Assembly (NCBI GenBank): GCA_947311845.1
Contig: CAMZMU010000020.1
Location: 33,499,021 to 33,563,020, forward strand
Direction: 5' to 3'
Length of the DNA stretch: 64,000 bases
Source of the DNA: Poa pratensis
Taxonomy: Eukaryota; Streptophyta; Magnoliopsida; Poales; Poaceae
In this document: positions 20,187 through 31,232 of the stretch, piece by piece
How the letters are laid out: each line of letters begins with the position of its first letter
Numbering within the stretch: the stretch's first letter is position 1
Program-made: the position numbers and the translations under genes
The notes under the pieces: model-generated
The model's database searches: none
What the model was told of the DNA's origin: nothing
The model's input: only the letters and a program-made list of their open reading frames with translations

Positions 20187-23100
20187 TTAGTAAATGTTGT
20201 TGTCAAACACCCAGGGTTCATGCTGAAACAGCTCTCGGCCATTCATTTGCACAGCTCCTGAAGCTATATCGGCCGCTCGCTTCTGAGCTGCTTCAGCTTT
20301 CTCTGCAGCTTTCCTGTGCATCCTGAAGTTCAGAACAAACACAGATGCTTACTCATATCAAGTTGTCTCAGGTTGTCTTATGCAGGACACAAAAAAGTAA
20401 CAAGTTTTTCGTTAAGATCTGCCAACTGAAAACTAAGTACACAAATTCCACACGAATCAAAGACTTGCAGTTTAATGAATCGAACAATATGCAAAATGCA
20501 AAGTAACCTAGCGACTATCCAAAAACTAAGTACTACCCAAATTCCACATAAATAAGAATTACAGTATGAGAACTGAGCAAATTGCAAAACTGTAGAATGC
20601 AAAGTAAATACTCATTCCCAAGCTCCTAAAAAATAACATTTCTGATAAAAAATTATGCTTTGAATATGGCGCTAAACTTACATGTGAGTATTGTCACTCA
20701 AGTACACATCCATACTTGCATTCCAGTTGTCTGGTGGATACCGTCTTTTCCTCCCCTTGACCCTCTCCTCTACAGCTAGCGCCGGCCTCTCTCCCCCCCA
20801 TAGCCGGCGGCCAAGGTGGCCGGCGGTGAGTGGGAGGGAGGTCTGGATGTGTATAGTGGTAGGTGTAGGGCTGCTCGGCTTCATGCCGTCTTGGATCTTC
20901 TTGCTGGAGCTCGCGGTCGGCGTCCGGTGGTGGGTTGGTTCCTCTCTCTATCGATTTCCATGGTGGAAATTGATGGCTGGTGGCGGATCTGGCCAGATCC
21001 TTTTCAATAAGACCGATTTTGGGTCGGGACGGGGGCGGATCTTGGGTGTTGTCTTCTCGTTTCTTCTTGTCCATGGTGGCCGAGAGGAGTTCGGGAGGGA
21101 AACCCTATCCGTCAAGGAGTCCTGGTGCTGGCCTGTTTGGTTTGGATTTGTGGAAGATGGGTGGCGTCGTTGTCTTCTTCTCTGGTCTGGACCAGAGACG
21201 GCGACGATGATCTGGTGGTGGCTCGGGGATGATTCCCCGCCGATGTGCGTTCAGCGGAATCGATTCCGACTTCTGGGTCGGATGTCTCCTGCGGTACCTC
21301 AACGCAGCTTGTCTGCTATCGAGCCCTGCTGGGTGTTGGCTGAGTGGCAGCCTCGGCTTCTTCTCTTCCGGCGGTGCTATGGCGATGCTGGTGGTTGGCA
21401 GAAGCGGATGGCGTGGTGGTGGAGCTTGAGGACCTACAAGGACTTCGTTGTAATTTTCTTATTTGCTAGGTTTCTTTTGCTTTTTTTCCAGAACAGGTGG
21501 CGTCGGGATGGTTCTAGGATGTGGGTGCGTGGATGTGTTTGTACTGGTTATTTTATATGAACACGTACTCTTCCTCTCAAAAAAAAAAAAAAAAAAAGTA
21601 CACATCCATGCACAGAAACCACAAATTACTGTAACAACTGAGCATTTATAAAGACAGATTAGTGAAGAGACCATCATTTCTCACTTCTCAGGACAGAAAT
21701 CAGATTACCATCAATTAACACCGCACACTAGCCTCCCCATGCTTACTTAGTCACAATGCAACATGTGCTTCGTTATCGAAAGAACACATGTCCGAAAAGA
21801 ACTCAGAAATGATCTGGTAACGGTCAAGAATGATGACGATACTAACCAACGAACACAAATATTGGCATATGTTCAACGTCACTATTTAAGTTCACATGAT
21901 TACAAGGAATGATCACAAACGTTGACGCCATATTCTTTTGTAGAGTTATGCCGCAATAATTATAACAAAAATAATAAGGTGAAACTGTGTTAACCACATC
22001 ACACATCATCTAGCAAATTATGTAAGTGCAGTGCTCCTTATACTGAATAGCTGCTGCAATTTTATGAGTAAACAATGCATGAAAACTGGCCCTATACAAT
22101 CATGCAAATTAGAGGATAAGTGCTCAGTAAGAATTAAGACAAACAACTCATAGCTGAAATATGACAATCCAAGACAATTACCCAGGCACTTGACAAGAAG
22201 TGAACAAGAAATCTAGAATTGAACAAAAACAGCTTGTATGCCTCTGGAAGCTCCCCAGGGACCAGAACATTAAAAAATTGTGGCAAAAGTTTGACAACGC
22301 AGTTAACCACTCAGGTAGATCCATTCAACATGATGAAGAATAGTATATAATCTAAGGGCATATATAACCATGTTCTTGGAGAGACGTTTAGCAAAATTAA
22401 ACTGTCTCTTCTTGCCATGTAGGATAGATATGTATAGCATCGATGCTTAAGTAGGCACAATGGTTAAACATAAAGCTCATGTATGTGCTGTGTGGGCGCT
22501 CTATGCCTTCTGCTGTTCGCAGTGTAGTGTCTGCAAATGTAACTATGGCAACCCCCCCCCCCCCCCCCCCCCCCAACACACACACGCACTGTCGCTACAG
22601 CACCTCCAGGCAGCAATGGCGGCTGGTACTCTGTTGGTTAGTCTCGTACACTCCTCCAGCACCTTCACTTCTAGGTCACACATCAGCCACATGGGCTTGG
22701 GCCTTATGGGCCAGAACACTGCTTCAACACTCTCCCTCAAGATGGGTGATATATATCTATCATTCCCATCTTGTCACACGCCAGACTGCATTCTTTAGTT
22801 CCGAGCCCTTTAGTTAAACAGTCTGCAATCTGTAGGCCTGAACTCACATGCTCTATCTTAATGATCCCAGCATCTAGTTTTTCTTTGATGAAGAATCTTT
22901 CTATTTCCACATGCTTTGTTCTATCATGCTGCACTGGGTTGTTTGCTATGTTGATTGCTGATTTGTTATCACACCACACGTTCACACAACTAGTCTTCAA
23001 TATCTTCAATTCTTCAAGTAAATTTCTTGTCCACAACATTTCACTTAGTCCTTGAGCCATAGCTCTATATTCTGCCTCAGCAGTCGACTGGACACAACAA

Positions 23101-26100
23101 CCTGCTTCTTACTTCTCCACGATACCAAGTTCCCACCAACAAAGACACAAAAACCTGAGGTTGATCTACGATAATCTAGGCAACTTGCCCAATCAGCATC
23201 ACAGTACCCATCTATCACAAGATGCTTGTTACTCTCAAATAACAGCCCCCTTCCTGGAGTCCCCTTCAAATATCTCAAAATTCTATACACTGCTTCAAGA
23301 TGAGCACTCCTAGGTTCATGCATGCATCTGCTTACCACACTTATGCAAAGGCAATGTCAGGGCGTGTATGACATAAGTACAACAACCTCCCAACGAATTT
23401 TGATATCTCTCTTTATCTACTGGCTCTCCTGACTGAGCTGTCACTTTGTGGTTTTGATCAATTGGGGTTGAGGCTGCCGACATCCGAGCATTCCTACATC
23501 GCTTAGGAGATCTAAAGTATACTTCCTCTGAGATAGTGCAATCCCCTTTGCAGACCTGGCCACTTCTATGCCCAGGAAGTATTTGAGTCGGCCCAGATCT
23601 TTGACTTCAAATGCCTTACCTAAACGCTCTTTCAATCTTGCAATTTCTTCTTTTCATCCCCTGTGATAATAATATCATCCACATATACAACAAGTATAGT
23701 GACTTTCCCTTTTCATGTTTGTAGAACACTATATGATCACCATTACACTGCCCATACCCCATATTACATACATCACGTCTGAATTTGTCGAACCAAGCTC
23801 TTGGAGATTGCTTAGTCCGTAAAGGGCTTTCTTTAACCTGCATACCTTGCCAGTAGTCTCAGAAGTCGAGAAACCAGGTGGGATCTCCATGTAGACCTCC
23901 TCCTGCAAGTCCCCATGCAAGAAAGCATTCTTCACATCAAGTTGATGTAAAGACCACCCGAAGTTCGCTGCACAGGAGATCAGAATCCTCACAGTATTCA
24001 TCTTTGCTACTGGTGCAAAGGTCTCATCATAGTCAATGTTACGTCTGGCTGTACCCCCTCGCCACAAGCCTTGCTTTATACCTTTCAATCTTTCCTTCCG
24101 CATTCTGCTTCACAGTGTATACCCACTTGCAGCTAACTGCCTTCTTTCCCGTTGGAAGAGGTGTTAGTACCCATGTCTTGTTCTTACACAGAGCCTCTAG
24201 CTCCTCCACCATGGCCATACGCCATTTTGGGTCCTCCTTTGCCTTCTTCCAGTCAGTTGGAACTGACACAGATTGAAGAGAAGCAACAAATGTTTTGTAG
24301 GCTGGAGATAATGATTCATAGGAGACATAGTTTCCAATGTCATTGACATTGAACCCATACCATTCCGCGTATCCCTGCTGTTGCTCGAGTAGTTCTCCTC
24401 AAAACAATTTCCCATCAATTGACCCTTCATTCCGATTTCCTTCTGAGGAGATGGAAATCACATCAGCACTACCCTGTTGTTTTGTTGGTGGCTGATCTAG
24501 TTGCTCCCCCTGATGTGCAACACCATTACCATGCTTCCTTGTATACACTTTGAGTTGCTCCTCTTGCTCTGATGTCCACCTCGGCACATAGCCAGGCACC
24601 TCCCCTGAATCTGTCTCCTAGCATAAACTCGAGGATTTTGTTGATTTATCTTGCCCCACATGTCTTGCTGCAAGTTTGGCTCCTGTTGGTGTTGCTCACT
24701 CTGCTGTACCGGAATGGCACCCTCAATTGGCTGCTGCACCGAAACAACCCCATCACCCACAATTGGCTGCTGCTGCTGTGCTGAATTTGGCTGCTGCACT
24801 GGAACAGCCCCAGTACCACTACTCTCCCCCTCGTGACCTCCTGATGGGCACGACAAATGGTCAAGGTCTTGAATAGCACACTTAGATCAGTCTGGTCACC
24901 ATAGAAGGGTTCAGATTCCCGAAATGTGACATCCATACTAACAAAGGTTCTTCGCTCTAAAGGACTCCAACATTTATAGCCTCGCTGTCCGGAAGAGTAC
25001 CCAATGAAGATACACTTCACGGCCTTTGGATCCAATTTTCCCACGCCGGTCTATGATCCCTAACAAAACATGTGCAACCAAATAATTTTGGGGGCACCAC
25101 AAATTTGTTCTCTCCTAGCAGCAACTCACATGGGGACTTCATACCCAATATCCTTGAAGGGGTTCTATTAATCAGATAAGTTGCGGTCATCACGGCTTCA
25201 CTCCACAAGAACTTTGGAACATTCATGCTGAACATAAGAGACCTAGCAACTTCCAGAATATGGCGGTTCTTCCTCTCGGCGACTCCATTCTGCGGTGGAG
25301 TGTCTGGACATGAAGTCTGGTGAAGAATGCCATGCTCTGACAAGAAAGCCCCAAACTTGTTATTCACATATTCAGTTCCATTATCAGTTCTCATTGCCTG
25401 CACCTGCACACTGAATTGAGTCTTGACAAGAGCATAGAAATTTTGAAAACAGTCAAACACTTCATCTTTATGCCGCATCAGATAAACCCATGTCATACGT
25501 GAGTGGCAGTCAATGAAGGTCACAAAGTACTTTGCACCACTAACAGACACCACGGGACATGTCCATACATCTGAGTGAATAAGCATGAACGGAGAAATAT
25601 TCCTAAGTCCTCTACTCACATATGATGTCCTCGTATGCTTTGCAAACTCACAAGCATCACATAACAATTTTCTCTTGTCTACCCCATTCATCACATCAGG
25701 AAACACTTGTACATCTTATCAAAGGATACATGTCCCATTCTGCAGTGATGCCTCATCGCCATAGCCTCCTTTCCTTCAACAACTGCTGCAAATATTGAGT
25801 TTCTCACCTGACCAAACCCCTCACGATCCATATACCACAGTCCTCCTCACCTAATTCCAGCCCCAATTCTTCTACCGGACAACCTATCTCGGATCACACA
25901 CATTTCTTTGTCAAGAGTTATTTGACAATCCAACTGGTCAATCAACGCACTCAGCGACACGAGATTGACAGGAAAAGCTGGTACATGTAAGACTGATAAC
26001 AGCTTGATAGCAGGTACATTGTACCATCCCAATGCCCTTAATCGGCTGCGATGTACCATCAGCAGTATAAATGGTTGCATTTGAGGAAGTGCGTTGATCA

Positions 26101-27714
26101 TATGATTCAAACTCTCTAAAGTCACCAGCAACATGTTTGGATGCACCTGAGTCAAGAATCCACTCTGGATCAATCTTATGGGTAGCCAGAGTAGCTTTTT
26201 CAGTACCTTCGTTTGTGTAGACGAAATTTGCAACACCTTCCATCTCGATTTCATTCAGCATCAACTTGAGTTTCTGGATCACTCCTATAATGGGCTACCA
26301 GCTCCAGACCTCGTTTTCATCTTGGCAAGCTTCTCTAACATCTTGGTCACATCATCCTTTAATTCGTGAAAAACTGGTGCGCCATTTAGCCTGTCCACCT
26401 TGACCCCAGCCTCACGGGACAGAGAACACCCGCTCTGTCCCCTGCTCTAGCAATCTCCAGCTGCGAGCATGCCGTCGTCCTCACTCTCCCGTATTGTGCT
26501 CCAGTAGCCTCTAATCGTTGGCGCAGCCTCCTCCACAGGCGCCATCACAACTGCTCCTCGACACGCCACCACGCTCTCGCTCACACCCGCTGCCGCCGTC
26601 GACTGATCTCTAGAACGAGGAGCTGATGCCCCTGCAGTCCCCTCCCTCTCGCGGTCCATATGCCTCTGCTGCTGCCGCCTCCTTTCTCTCGCGCAGCCCC
26701 GCTGTGCTGCACTCCCGCGCACACCTGCGCGCACAGCCACTCCCGGATACGGCCTTCTCCGCGCCGGAGCCTGCCGTTGGCCGGCAACTAGACCACCGTC
26801 GCTGCCGTCCCCGGTGCCCAACCTGGCTCTGATACCATGTCGCTACAGCAGCTGCAGCTCACAGCAGCTCACCTCCAGGCAGCAATGGCGGCTGGTACTC
26901 TGTTGGTTAGTCTCGTACACTCCTCCAGCACCTTCACTTCTAGGTCACACATCAGCCACATGGGCTTGGGCCTTATGGGCCAGAACGCTGCTTCAACACG
27001 CACACCCACACATACCACCACCATGGGGTACTTTAGTTAAAAAAAAAAAATGAAAATTCAGGTGGAGAACCTGAAATCAGGCGGCCATTGGAAAATTAAT
27101 TCTTCAAAAATTGTTCCTTCAAATAAAAACAAATTTCATATTATGAATTTATATTTGATAATGGATCTAGTGGTATCAACTTTTTGTAGTCTATGTTGGT
27201 TGTTGGTCAATATTGGTGGTTAAACCTAAGACATAGAATGGCTTAGATTCTAGAAGTACTTCTATTTGGGATTGAAGGGATTAACTATCTCTAATCAACA
27301 GAAACTAGATCATCGAAGCACCTACACAGATTTGCTTGTACTACTTGGGATCTCTCTCACATGGGTGCTTCATGATGTGACTATTCGTTCGTCCATGTTC
27401 ATGTACAGCCCATCCCTGATGATGGCAATCAAACGAAAATTTTACAGCCCATCGTTCCAATTCTAAATATAATACTACAGATGGCACAAAAAGCAAGAAC
27501 ATACAATCACCACATACTGGCGTGCATCCAGAGATAAGTCTACAGATCAGGAGTGATTTCCATAGTTTAGCACAGGGAAAGGAGAAGAGGGGCAGACCTT
27601 TCGCTGCTTCCAGGAGAGGAACTGGGCTGGGGTGATGGGCGGGGCCACGCCCGCTGTTGCGGGTTGGACAGCGGCGCGCTCCGGCGGCTGACTACCCTCG
27701 TCTTCTGCCCCCAT
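20187..27714 (-). CDS. Small conserved plant gene, two recognised coding exons with insertions between them
   Basis: Exon 1 is 27598-27714 (minus): 39 residues from MGAEDEGSQPP to ITPAQFLSWKQRK, ending at a GAAAG|GTCTGC donor. The last exon is 20187-20322 (minus), after TTCAG, encoding AEKAEAAQKRAADIASGAVQ, then MNGRELF, and ending PWVFDNNIY before TAA. The blocks P-x-T-P-x-x-F-x-x-W-K and (M/S)-x-G-R-E-L-F resemble the C-terminal part of ZC3H15/DFRP1-type proteins that bind DRG GTPases; this is family-level inference, and the zinc fingers are absent. Exon 1 ends in phase 0 but the last exon starts with one extra base, so a short middle exon or a 1-bp lesion must exist. The space between holds a Copia element (22590-26998) and a retroposon (20714-21595). 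A site II-like motif lies upstream. Confidence 0.55.
20323..20713 (-). other. Intron sequence of the small gene (3' part)
   Basis: AT-rich, with two near-identical blocks of AACTAAGTAC...AAATTCCACA about 95 bp apart (20430 and 20525). No exon was identified. It ends with the first copy of the TSD of retroposon C (20700-20713). Confidence 0.4.
20714..21595 (+). mobile_element. Poly-A non-LTR retroposon C, 14-bp TSD
   Basis: AAGTACACATCCAT occurs at 20700-20713 and 21596-21609, bounding an 882-bp insert that ends in a run of about 18 A. The body is GC-rich (CCGGCGG, GTGGCGTCG blocks) and ends TTATTTTATATGAACACG before the A-run. It lies in the intron of the small minus-strand gene, antisense to it. 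Long open frames across it have no recognised domain and are best explained by composition. It fits a LINE-mobilised non-autonomous element. Confidence 0.8.
21610..22589. other. Intron sequence of the small gene with a C23 tract
   Basis: AT-rich sequence ending with an uninterrupted run of 23 C (22552-22574) and ACACACACGCAC, where the Copia element inserted. A minus-strand patch at 22230-22290 reads FFNVLVPGELPEAYKLF and might be coding, but there is no splice context. No other gene is seen. Confidence 0.35.
22590..22729 (-). repeat. 3' LTR of the first Copia element
   Basis: 140-bp LTR. It matches the 161-bp partner at 26838-26998 except for a block of about 21 bases (AGCTGCAGCTCACAGCAGCTC-like) present only in the partner and a few substitutions. 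Confidence 0.88.
22737..26282 (-). pseudogene. Copia pol polyprotein, frameshifted
   Basis: Read from 26282 downward: aspartic protease with WILDSGASKHVAG; GAG-pre-integrase region; integrase core (25017-25706) with HSDVW, RTDNG and NGVAERKNRH, giving the D, D and E positions; the hinge with KCIFIGYSSGQRGYK; reverse transcriptase with WVYTVKQNAEGKIERYKARL, FAPVAKMNTVR and QLDVKNAFLHG; a YVDD box that survives only after a frame change (near 23680); and RNase H with DADWAS, SWRSKKQ and KHVEIERFFIKE, ending at 22740. Several frame changes (near 26000, 25750, 24650, 24070, 23750, 23640, 23400 and 23060) disable it. Confidence 0.88.
26821..26837 (-). other. Primer-binding site, initiator tRNA-Met type
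   Basis: The minus strand reads TGGTATCAGAGCCAGGT, complementary to the 3' end of plant initiator tRNA-Met. It touches the LTR end at 26838 with no spacer. Confidence 0.88.
26838..26998 (-). repeat. 5' LTR of the first Copia element
   Basis: 161-bp LTR with an extra GC-rich 21-bp block relative to the other copy, followed by the CGCAC duplication. Confidence 0.88.
27004..27597. other. Intron sequence of the small gene (5' part)
   Basis: AT-rich with an A12 run at about 27040. No coding segment or element was recognised between the Copia element and exon 1. Confidence 0.35.
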
Positions 27715-27824
27715 CACCGGAACCTGAGAAACTCTCGGTCCTCGCAGGAAGCAAGAGCACTATTTACGCCCGATGGTGGCCTTCACGCCCCGGGGTCCTT
27801 CGAGGCCCTTACCTCCGCTTTGTT

Positions 27825-27835
27825 GGCCCAGCCCA
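27825..27835 (-). promoter_or_regulatory. Site II-like motif TGGGCTGGGCC upstream of the small gene
   Basis: The minus strand carries TGGGC(T/C) twice in tandem about 110 bp upstream of ATG 27714, with a TAAATA box between (near 27757). Such TGGGCC/T elements are common in promoters of plant housekeeping and translation-related genes. The promoter space is only about 240 bp before the Helitron end at 27958. Confidence 0.45.
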
Positions 27836-28080
27836 GTAATGACGACCTTTTCTTTTCCATTTGGCGCAACAAATATCTCAGCGTCAGAGTTCGTGTCCTA
27901 CGAATTCCATCACGAGCCAGTTCACTTCTAAACTTAGCCTTCGTGCTTCTCCGTATACTAGGACAATGCCCGTGCGTTGCTACGGGGAAAGAAGACATGG
28001 AGATGGTTGATTTGATTTTGTTGGACGTCAAATAACCCACGCAATTTGCTCCCTCTTCCTACTTTAGACATGGAAACATG

Positions 28081-28098
28081 CCCGTGCGTTGCAACGGG
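28081..28098 (-). repeat. Second Helitron 3' hairpin inside the Helitron
   Basis: CCCGTGCGTTGCAACGGG repeats the terminal hairpin found at 27969-27986, about 110 bp further in. The bases that should give CTAG after it are changed (CATGTTTCCATGT on the minus strand), so it looks like an older end that was overrun by, or replaced with, the outer one. Confidence 0.6.
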
Positions 28099-28469
28099 AA
28101 AGCCAAAGCTTATGCTTATGCTGATATTAGCATATGAGAACTTGGCTAATGCCTATAACTCTTAATATATAACATACCCCATGACTTCTTTTTTCCGTCA
28201 TCGCCGATACATCGACAAAACGTGTAGATCTGACTTTCTACTTAGCTCAATAAAAAAATACCTATTTACGTACGTAATTTTTCCAAAGTACAATCTGGAC
28301 GCGCAAGAGGTAGACATAATTTGTTGTGAACCTAGCTAATATGCAACGGGCAGGCACCATGAACCAAAACCTAGCTAGCACGTGTGCATGCATATTTGCA
28401 GCAAGTGGGCCAAGCTAAGTAGAATTAAAAATGTGTTCGCTTTTAGGCTTCCACCACATAATGATTTTT

Positions 28470-28960
28470 GTACTTGTTCGTGGAGTCGTCGAGGAGGAGT
28501 TATCCGGGAGTCATATGAGGCCTCAGTCAGGAGTCGTGCTCCGACTCGGAGCCCTTGTCCATGGAGCCGTTGAGTAGGAGTCGTTCTCCCAGAGCACCAG
28601 GCCGCGATCGGTAGTCGTGCTCCAACTCGGAGTTGGGCTCGGTTTCGGACGGGAGAAGCTTCGAAGGCGAATAGATATCCTTGAGGCTGGAATTGTACTT
28701 GTTTGTGGAGTCGTCAAGGAGGAGTTATCCTTGGTGCTGACTCCCATGAACACCGAAGTGAGAGTCTCCAGTTTTAATTTGGAGTCGTAATCTGGAGTCG
28801 TCTGCAGTTAAAGTAGTGTGTAGTATCATGTTTTAGTCGGGGGTCATGTTTTAGTCGGGAGTCAGAAGTCGTAAGTCGTATGTGATCCTAATGTAGTAGT
28901 GTCCGTTTTAATTTGGGAGTCGTACATGGTCTTAGTCGGGAGTCGTGTCCGCACCTATTT
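28470..28960. repeat. Degenerate GGAGTCGT repeat tract
   Basis: Variants of GGAGTCGT / GGGAGTCGT recur more than fifteen times in this stretch, with two longer near-copies of GTGGAGTCGTC(A/G)AGGAGGAGTTATCC at about 28480 and 28708. There is no reading frame of interest. It is internal to the Helitron. Confidence 0.6.
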
Positions 28961-29941
28961 GGGTGGCGTGCGACATCTTGACATCTTGACCAGGGGTCTT
29001 GTCCGGCCTTGCTTGTGACTCATGTGTATTTCATTTTTGATGTGTTTGAATGAACAATTCAATTAGTCATGCGGTTTGCATGATTTACATAAATAGTATA
29101 AGTTTGGTCCAATAAAATAAGACTGGAGGGTGATGGAGTGGACTGTAAGATAACAAAAAGTTGGTGTAATAATTTAGATTTAGATTCCGATGATATTGTA
29201 GAATTTTTAAAAATGTGTTGGCAGGTGGTTCATTATCTCCCGTCACACAAACTTTGTTTCAATGTTGTATTTGTAGGACTAAAAACTCAGTATGGTCTTT
29301 TCTTGCTTGCACTTCTCTTTTAGCTGGTCTACTTAGGAAGAGATGAGGTATATAATGTCAAAGAGAATCAGTAAGCTTCATGTAGGAAGTAGGAGAAGTA
29401 AGCATTTTGGTATTGTGGTTGAAACAGAAAAAAGGGGGAAAATATAAATCAAAAAGAAGTGAACCGGTAATATATTTGCACCAAATGGACCTAGCTAAGT
29501 AGGATTTGATATCCTATTTGGTTTTGTAACCACGTCCATATTTGTTTACGTGTGGCCAATTTGTTTTCATCCTATTTTCGAATCTATGTTTCTGTTATAA
29601 AACGCAATTGGTTAATGTTTTGTAAACTGAAAAACGTGGGTACTGGGTAGATGGACGGCCGGCCAGCAAAGACAGGCCTAGCTCAGCCGGCCCACCTAAT
29701 TCCATCCGACCCAAACTACGTTTAAAAATAAATAAAGCTAAAACGCACGCACGCACGCTGACAGCCCAGCTCGTTCCCATCGATCCCCTCCTCTCAATCC
29801 TCCCAGCGCCACAGCGCCGCCAGTCTCGTCTCCAGCCTCCTATCCTAGCACACCAGTTCTCTCGCCTCTTCCTCCCGTCGACCCTGCGCCGCTTCGGCCA
29901 GCCTCATCAATCCCCTCCCCGGTTCTCCTTCTTCTGCCGCA

Positions 29942-30434
29942 ATGGAGACAACGGCTCCTCCTACTCACCTCGCGAATGGACAGCAGCGCTCCCTTGACCT
30001 CCTCTGCCCCGACGCTGTCGCATATCGGGCCTCTGTTCACGGCCGTGGCTCGACCAGCTCCGGCGGCCCGCCATCTCGAGCGCTCGGCCTCTTGCTGCAG
30101 CGCCGCCGGCGTGCTCCCTCCTATGCTCTCCGGCCTCCCGCTCGCCCTGACCTATTCACTCCTCTTGCCCTCCCTCCAGCGACCTGCTCGCCCGCCCAAG
30201 CTCCCCTCGTCCTCCTCCCGCGATAGAGCTCCTCCCCTTGCGACGGCCAGCGAGCCCAGCCTCGCCGCCCTCCTCTCCTACCTCCAGCTCCGGCCTCCCG
30301 CGGTCCCGCCGCTGACCCTTTCGGGAGACAGCGATGCGCTGGGGGTCGCGGTGGAGACCCTTTCCGGCGGCTTGTCGAGGACCGCGTCGGCGGCGGAGGT
30401 CCGTTCCAGGGCTCGTCGGGGACCATGGCAGTAG
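29942..30434 (+). other. GC-rich segment in the Helitron, possible captured gene fragment
   Basis: CT-rich leader-like sequence (29790-29940) is followed by open frames of 94 and 152 residues rich in A, P, S and L. I recognise no domain. The change from AT-rich to GC-rich inside a Helitron fits gene capture, but high GC alone can open frames, so coding is unproven. Confidence 0.3.
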
Positions 30435-30657
30435 GGATGTCCGGTCGGCGGCGAGCAGGAGCTCAGGGGCGGCATGGAGCGATGGGAGAGGTCAGGGAGC
30501 GAGGGGATTTATTTGTCCGTGCGAAGCTTTTTTTTTACTTAGGGGTGGCATTCTCAGTAAATATGATTGGCGGGAGGGCAAAATGGTAAATCCACGACGG
30601 ACGAGAACGGACGAAGGAAACGCCGAGACAGGACACTTCGTTCTTTTGTAGTAGAGA

Positions 30658-31230
30658 TTTGCCGTCAATCCTCCTTGTCTTCGGCGACTAGACACAAGGG
30701 GAACGCAGAATCTACGTGTCTTTAACAGTTTATTTTATTTTTATTGTTAGATTTGTGTTGGTGGCGACGTCTCAGTAGACATTTTGGCGTAGCACGGAAT
30801 AAGTGGCCCATGGCTCCATCTCCGTCTGGGTGTTTCCTTCATGGCTGGCGCATTGACATCAGAGAGCTGTGATGTTTTGTTCCCCAAATCATCGATTCTA
30901 AATCTGTCGGTTTATCATGTGCACATTTCCAGCAATCTTGATAGTGGTCTCATTTTTCCTCGGGCATTTGGTGCTCCTGAAGTTCTTCTCAAACAAATAG
31001 TGATCAACGGCTCGACAACTTGCTTTTGCAAGGAGTGTGTCCCCGGCCCTGACACGTTCAACAATATTATGTTCTCACGACTGAAGCGGCTTTTTAAAGT
31101 TTTAGAGATTAGCACAACCTATACAGTTTGGGTCTTCTATTATTTGGTCACCTGATTCTTATAGTAACGTCAACATGCTAAAATATGAGTTAAAGATGAC
31201 CACAACAAAGTTGAAGAATTTTGATTTAAC
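30658..31230. other. Intergenic
   Basis: A 104-residue plus-strand open frame at 30841-31155 (MAGALTSESCDVLF...) has no recognised domain. No other feature was seen. Confidence 0.25.
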
Positions 31231-31232
31231 TA

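Larger units (their letters stand above)
22590..26998 (-). mobile_element. Copia LTR retrotransposon with very short LTRs, 5-bp TSD, degraded
   Basis: Short LTRs at 22590-22729 (140 bp) and 26838-26998 (161 bp) begin TGTCGCTACAG and end CTTCAACA on the plus strand. CGCAC flanks both sides (22585-22589, 26999-27003). The PBS (26821-26837) matches initiator tRNA-Met directly beside the right LTR, and a purine tract (rc of CTCTCCCTCAA, 22730-22740) sits beside the left LTR. Minus-strand coding order is protease, integrase, reverse transcriptase, RNase H, which is Copia order. Gag is largely missing and pol is broken in several places. It inserted into the intron of the small gene in the same orientation. 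Confidence 0.92.
27958..30657 (-). mobile_element. Helitron, 2.7 kb, non-autonomous
   Basis: On the minus strand the element starts TCTCTACTACAAAAGAACG (from 30657) and ends with hairpin CCCGTAGCAACGCACGGG followed 10 bases later by CTAG (27961-27958). The flanking bases are A and T, so it sits in an AT dinucleotide with no target duplication, as Helitrons do. The 5' TC, 3' hairpin and CTRR match grass Helitrons. No RepHel coding is present. Inside are a second hairpin terminus (28081-28098), a GGAGTCGT-rich tract and a GC-rich segment at 29800-30480 that might be a captured gene fragment. Confidence 0.8.

Noticed and set aside
20691..21560. 289-residue plus-strand open frame
   Set aside because: It begins before the TSD of retroposon C and runs through it; Trp/Gly/Arg-rich composition with no domain. 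A composition artefact.
22460..22817. Two overlapping 112-residue plus-strand frames
   Set aside because: They cross the C23 tract and the Copia LTR boundary; polyproline comes from the C run.
30841..31155. 104-residue plus-strand frame
   Set aside because: No splice context, no recognised motif and AT-rich neutral surroundings.
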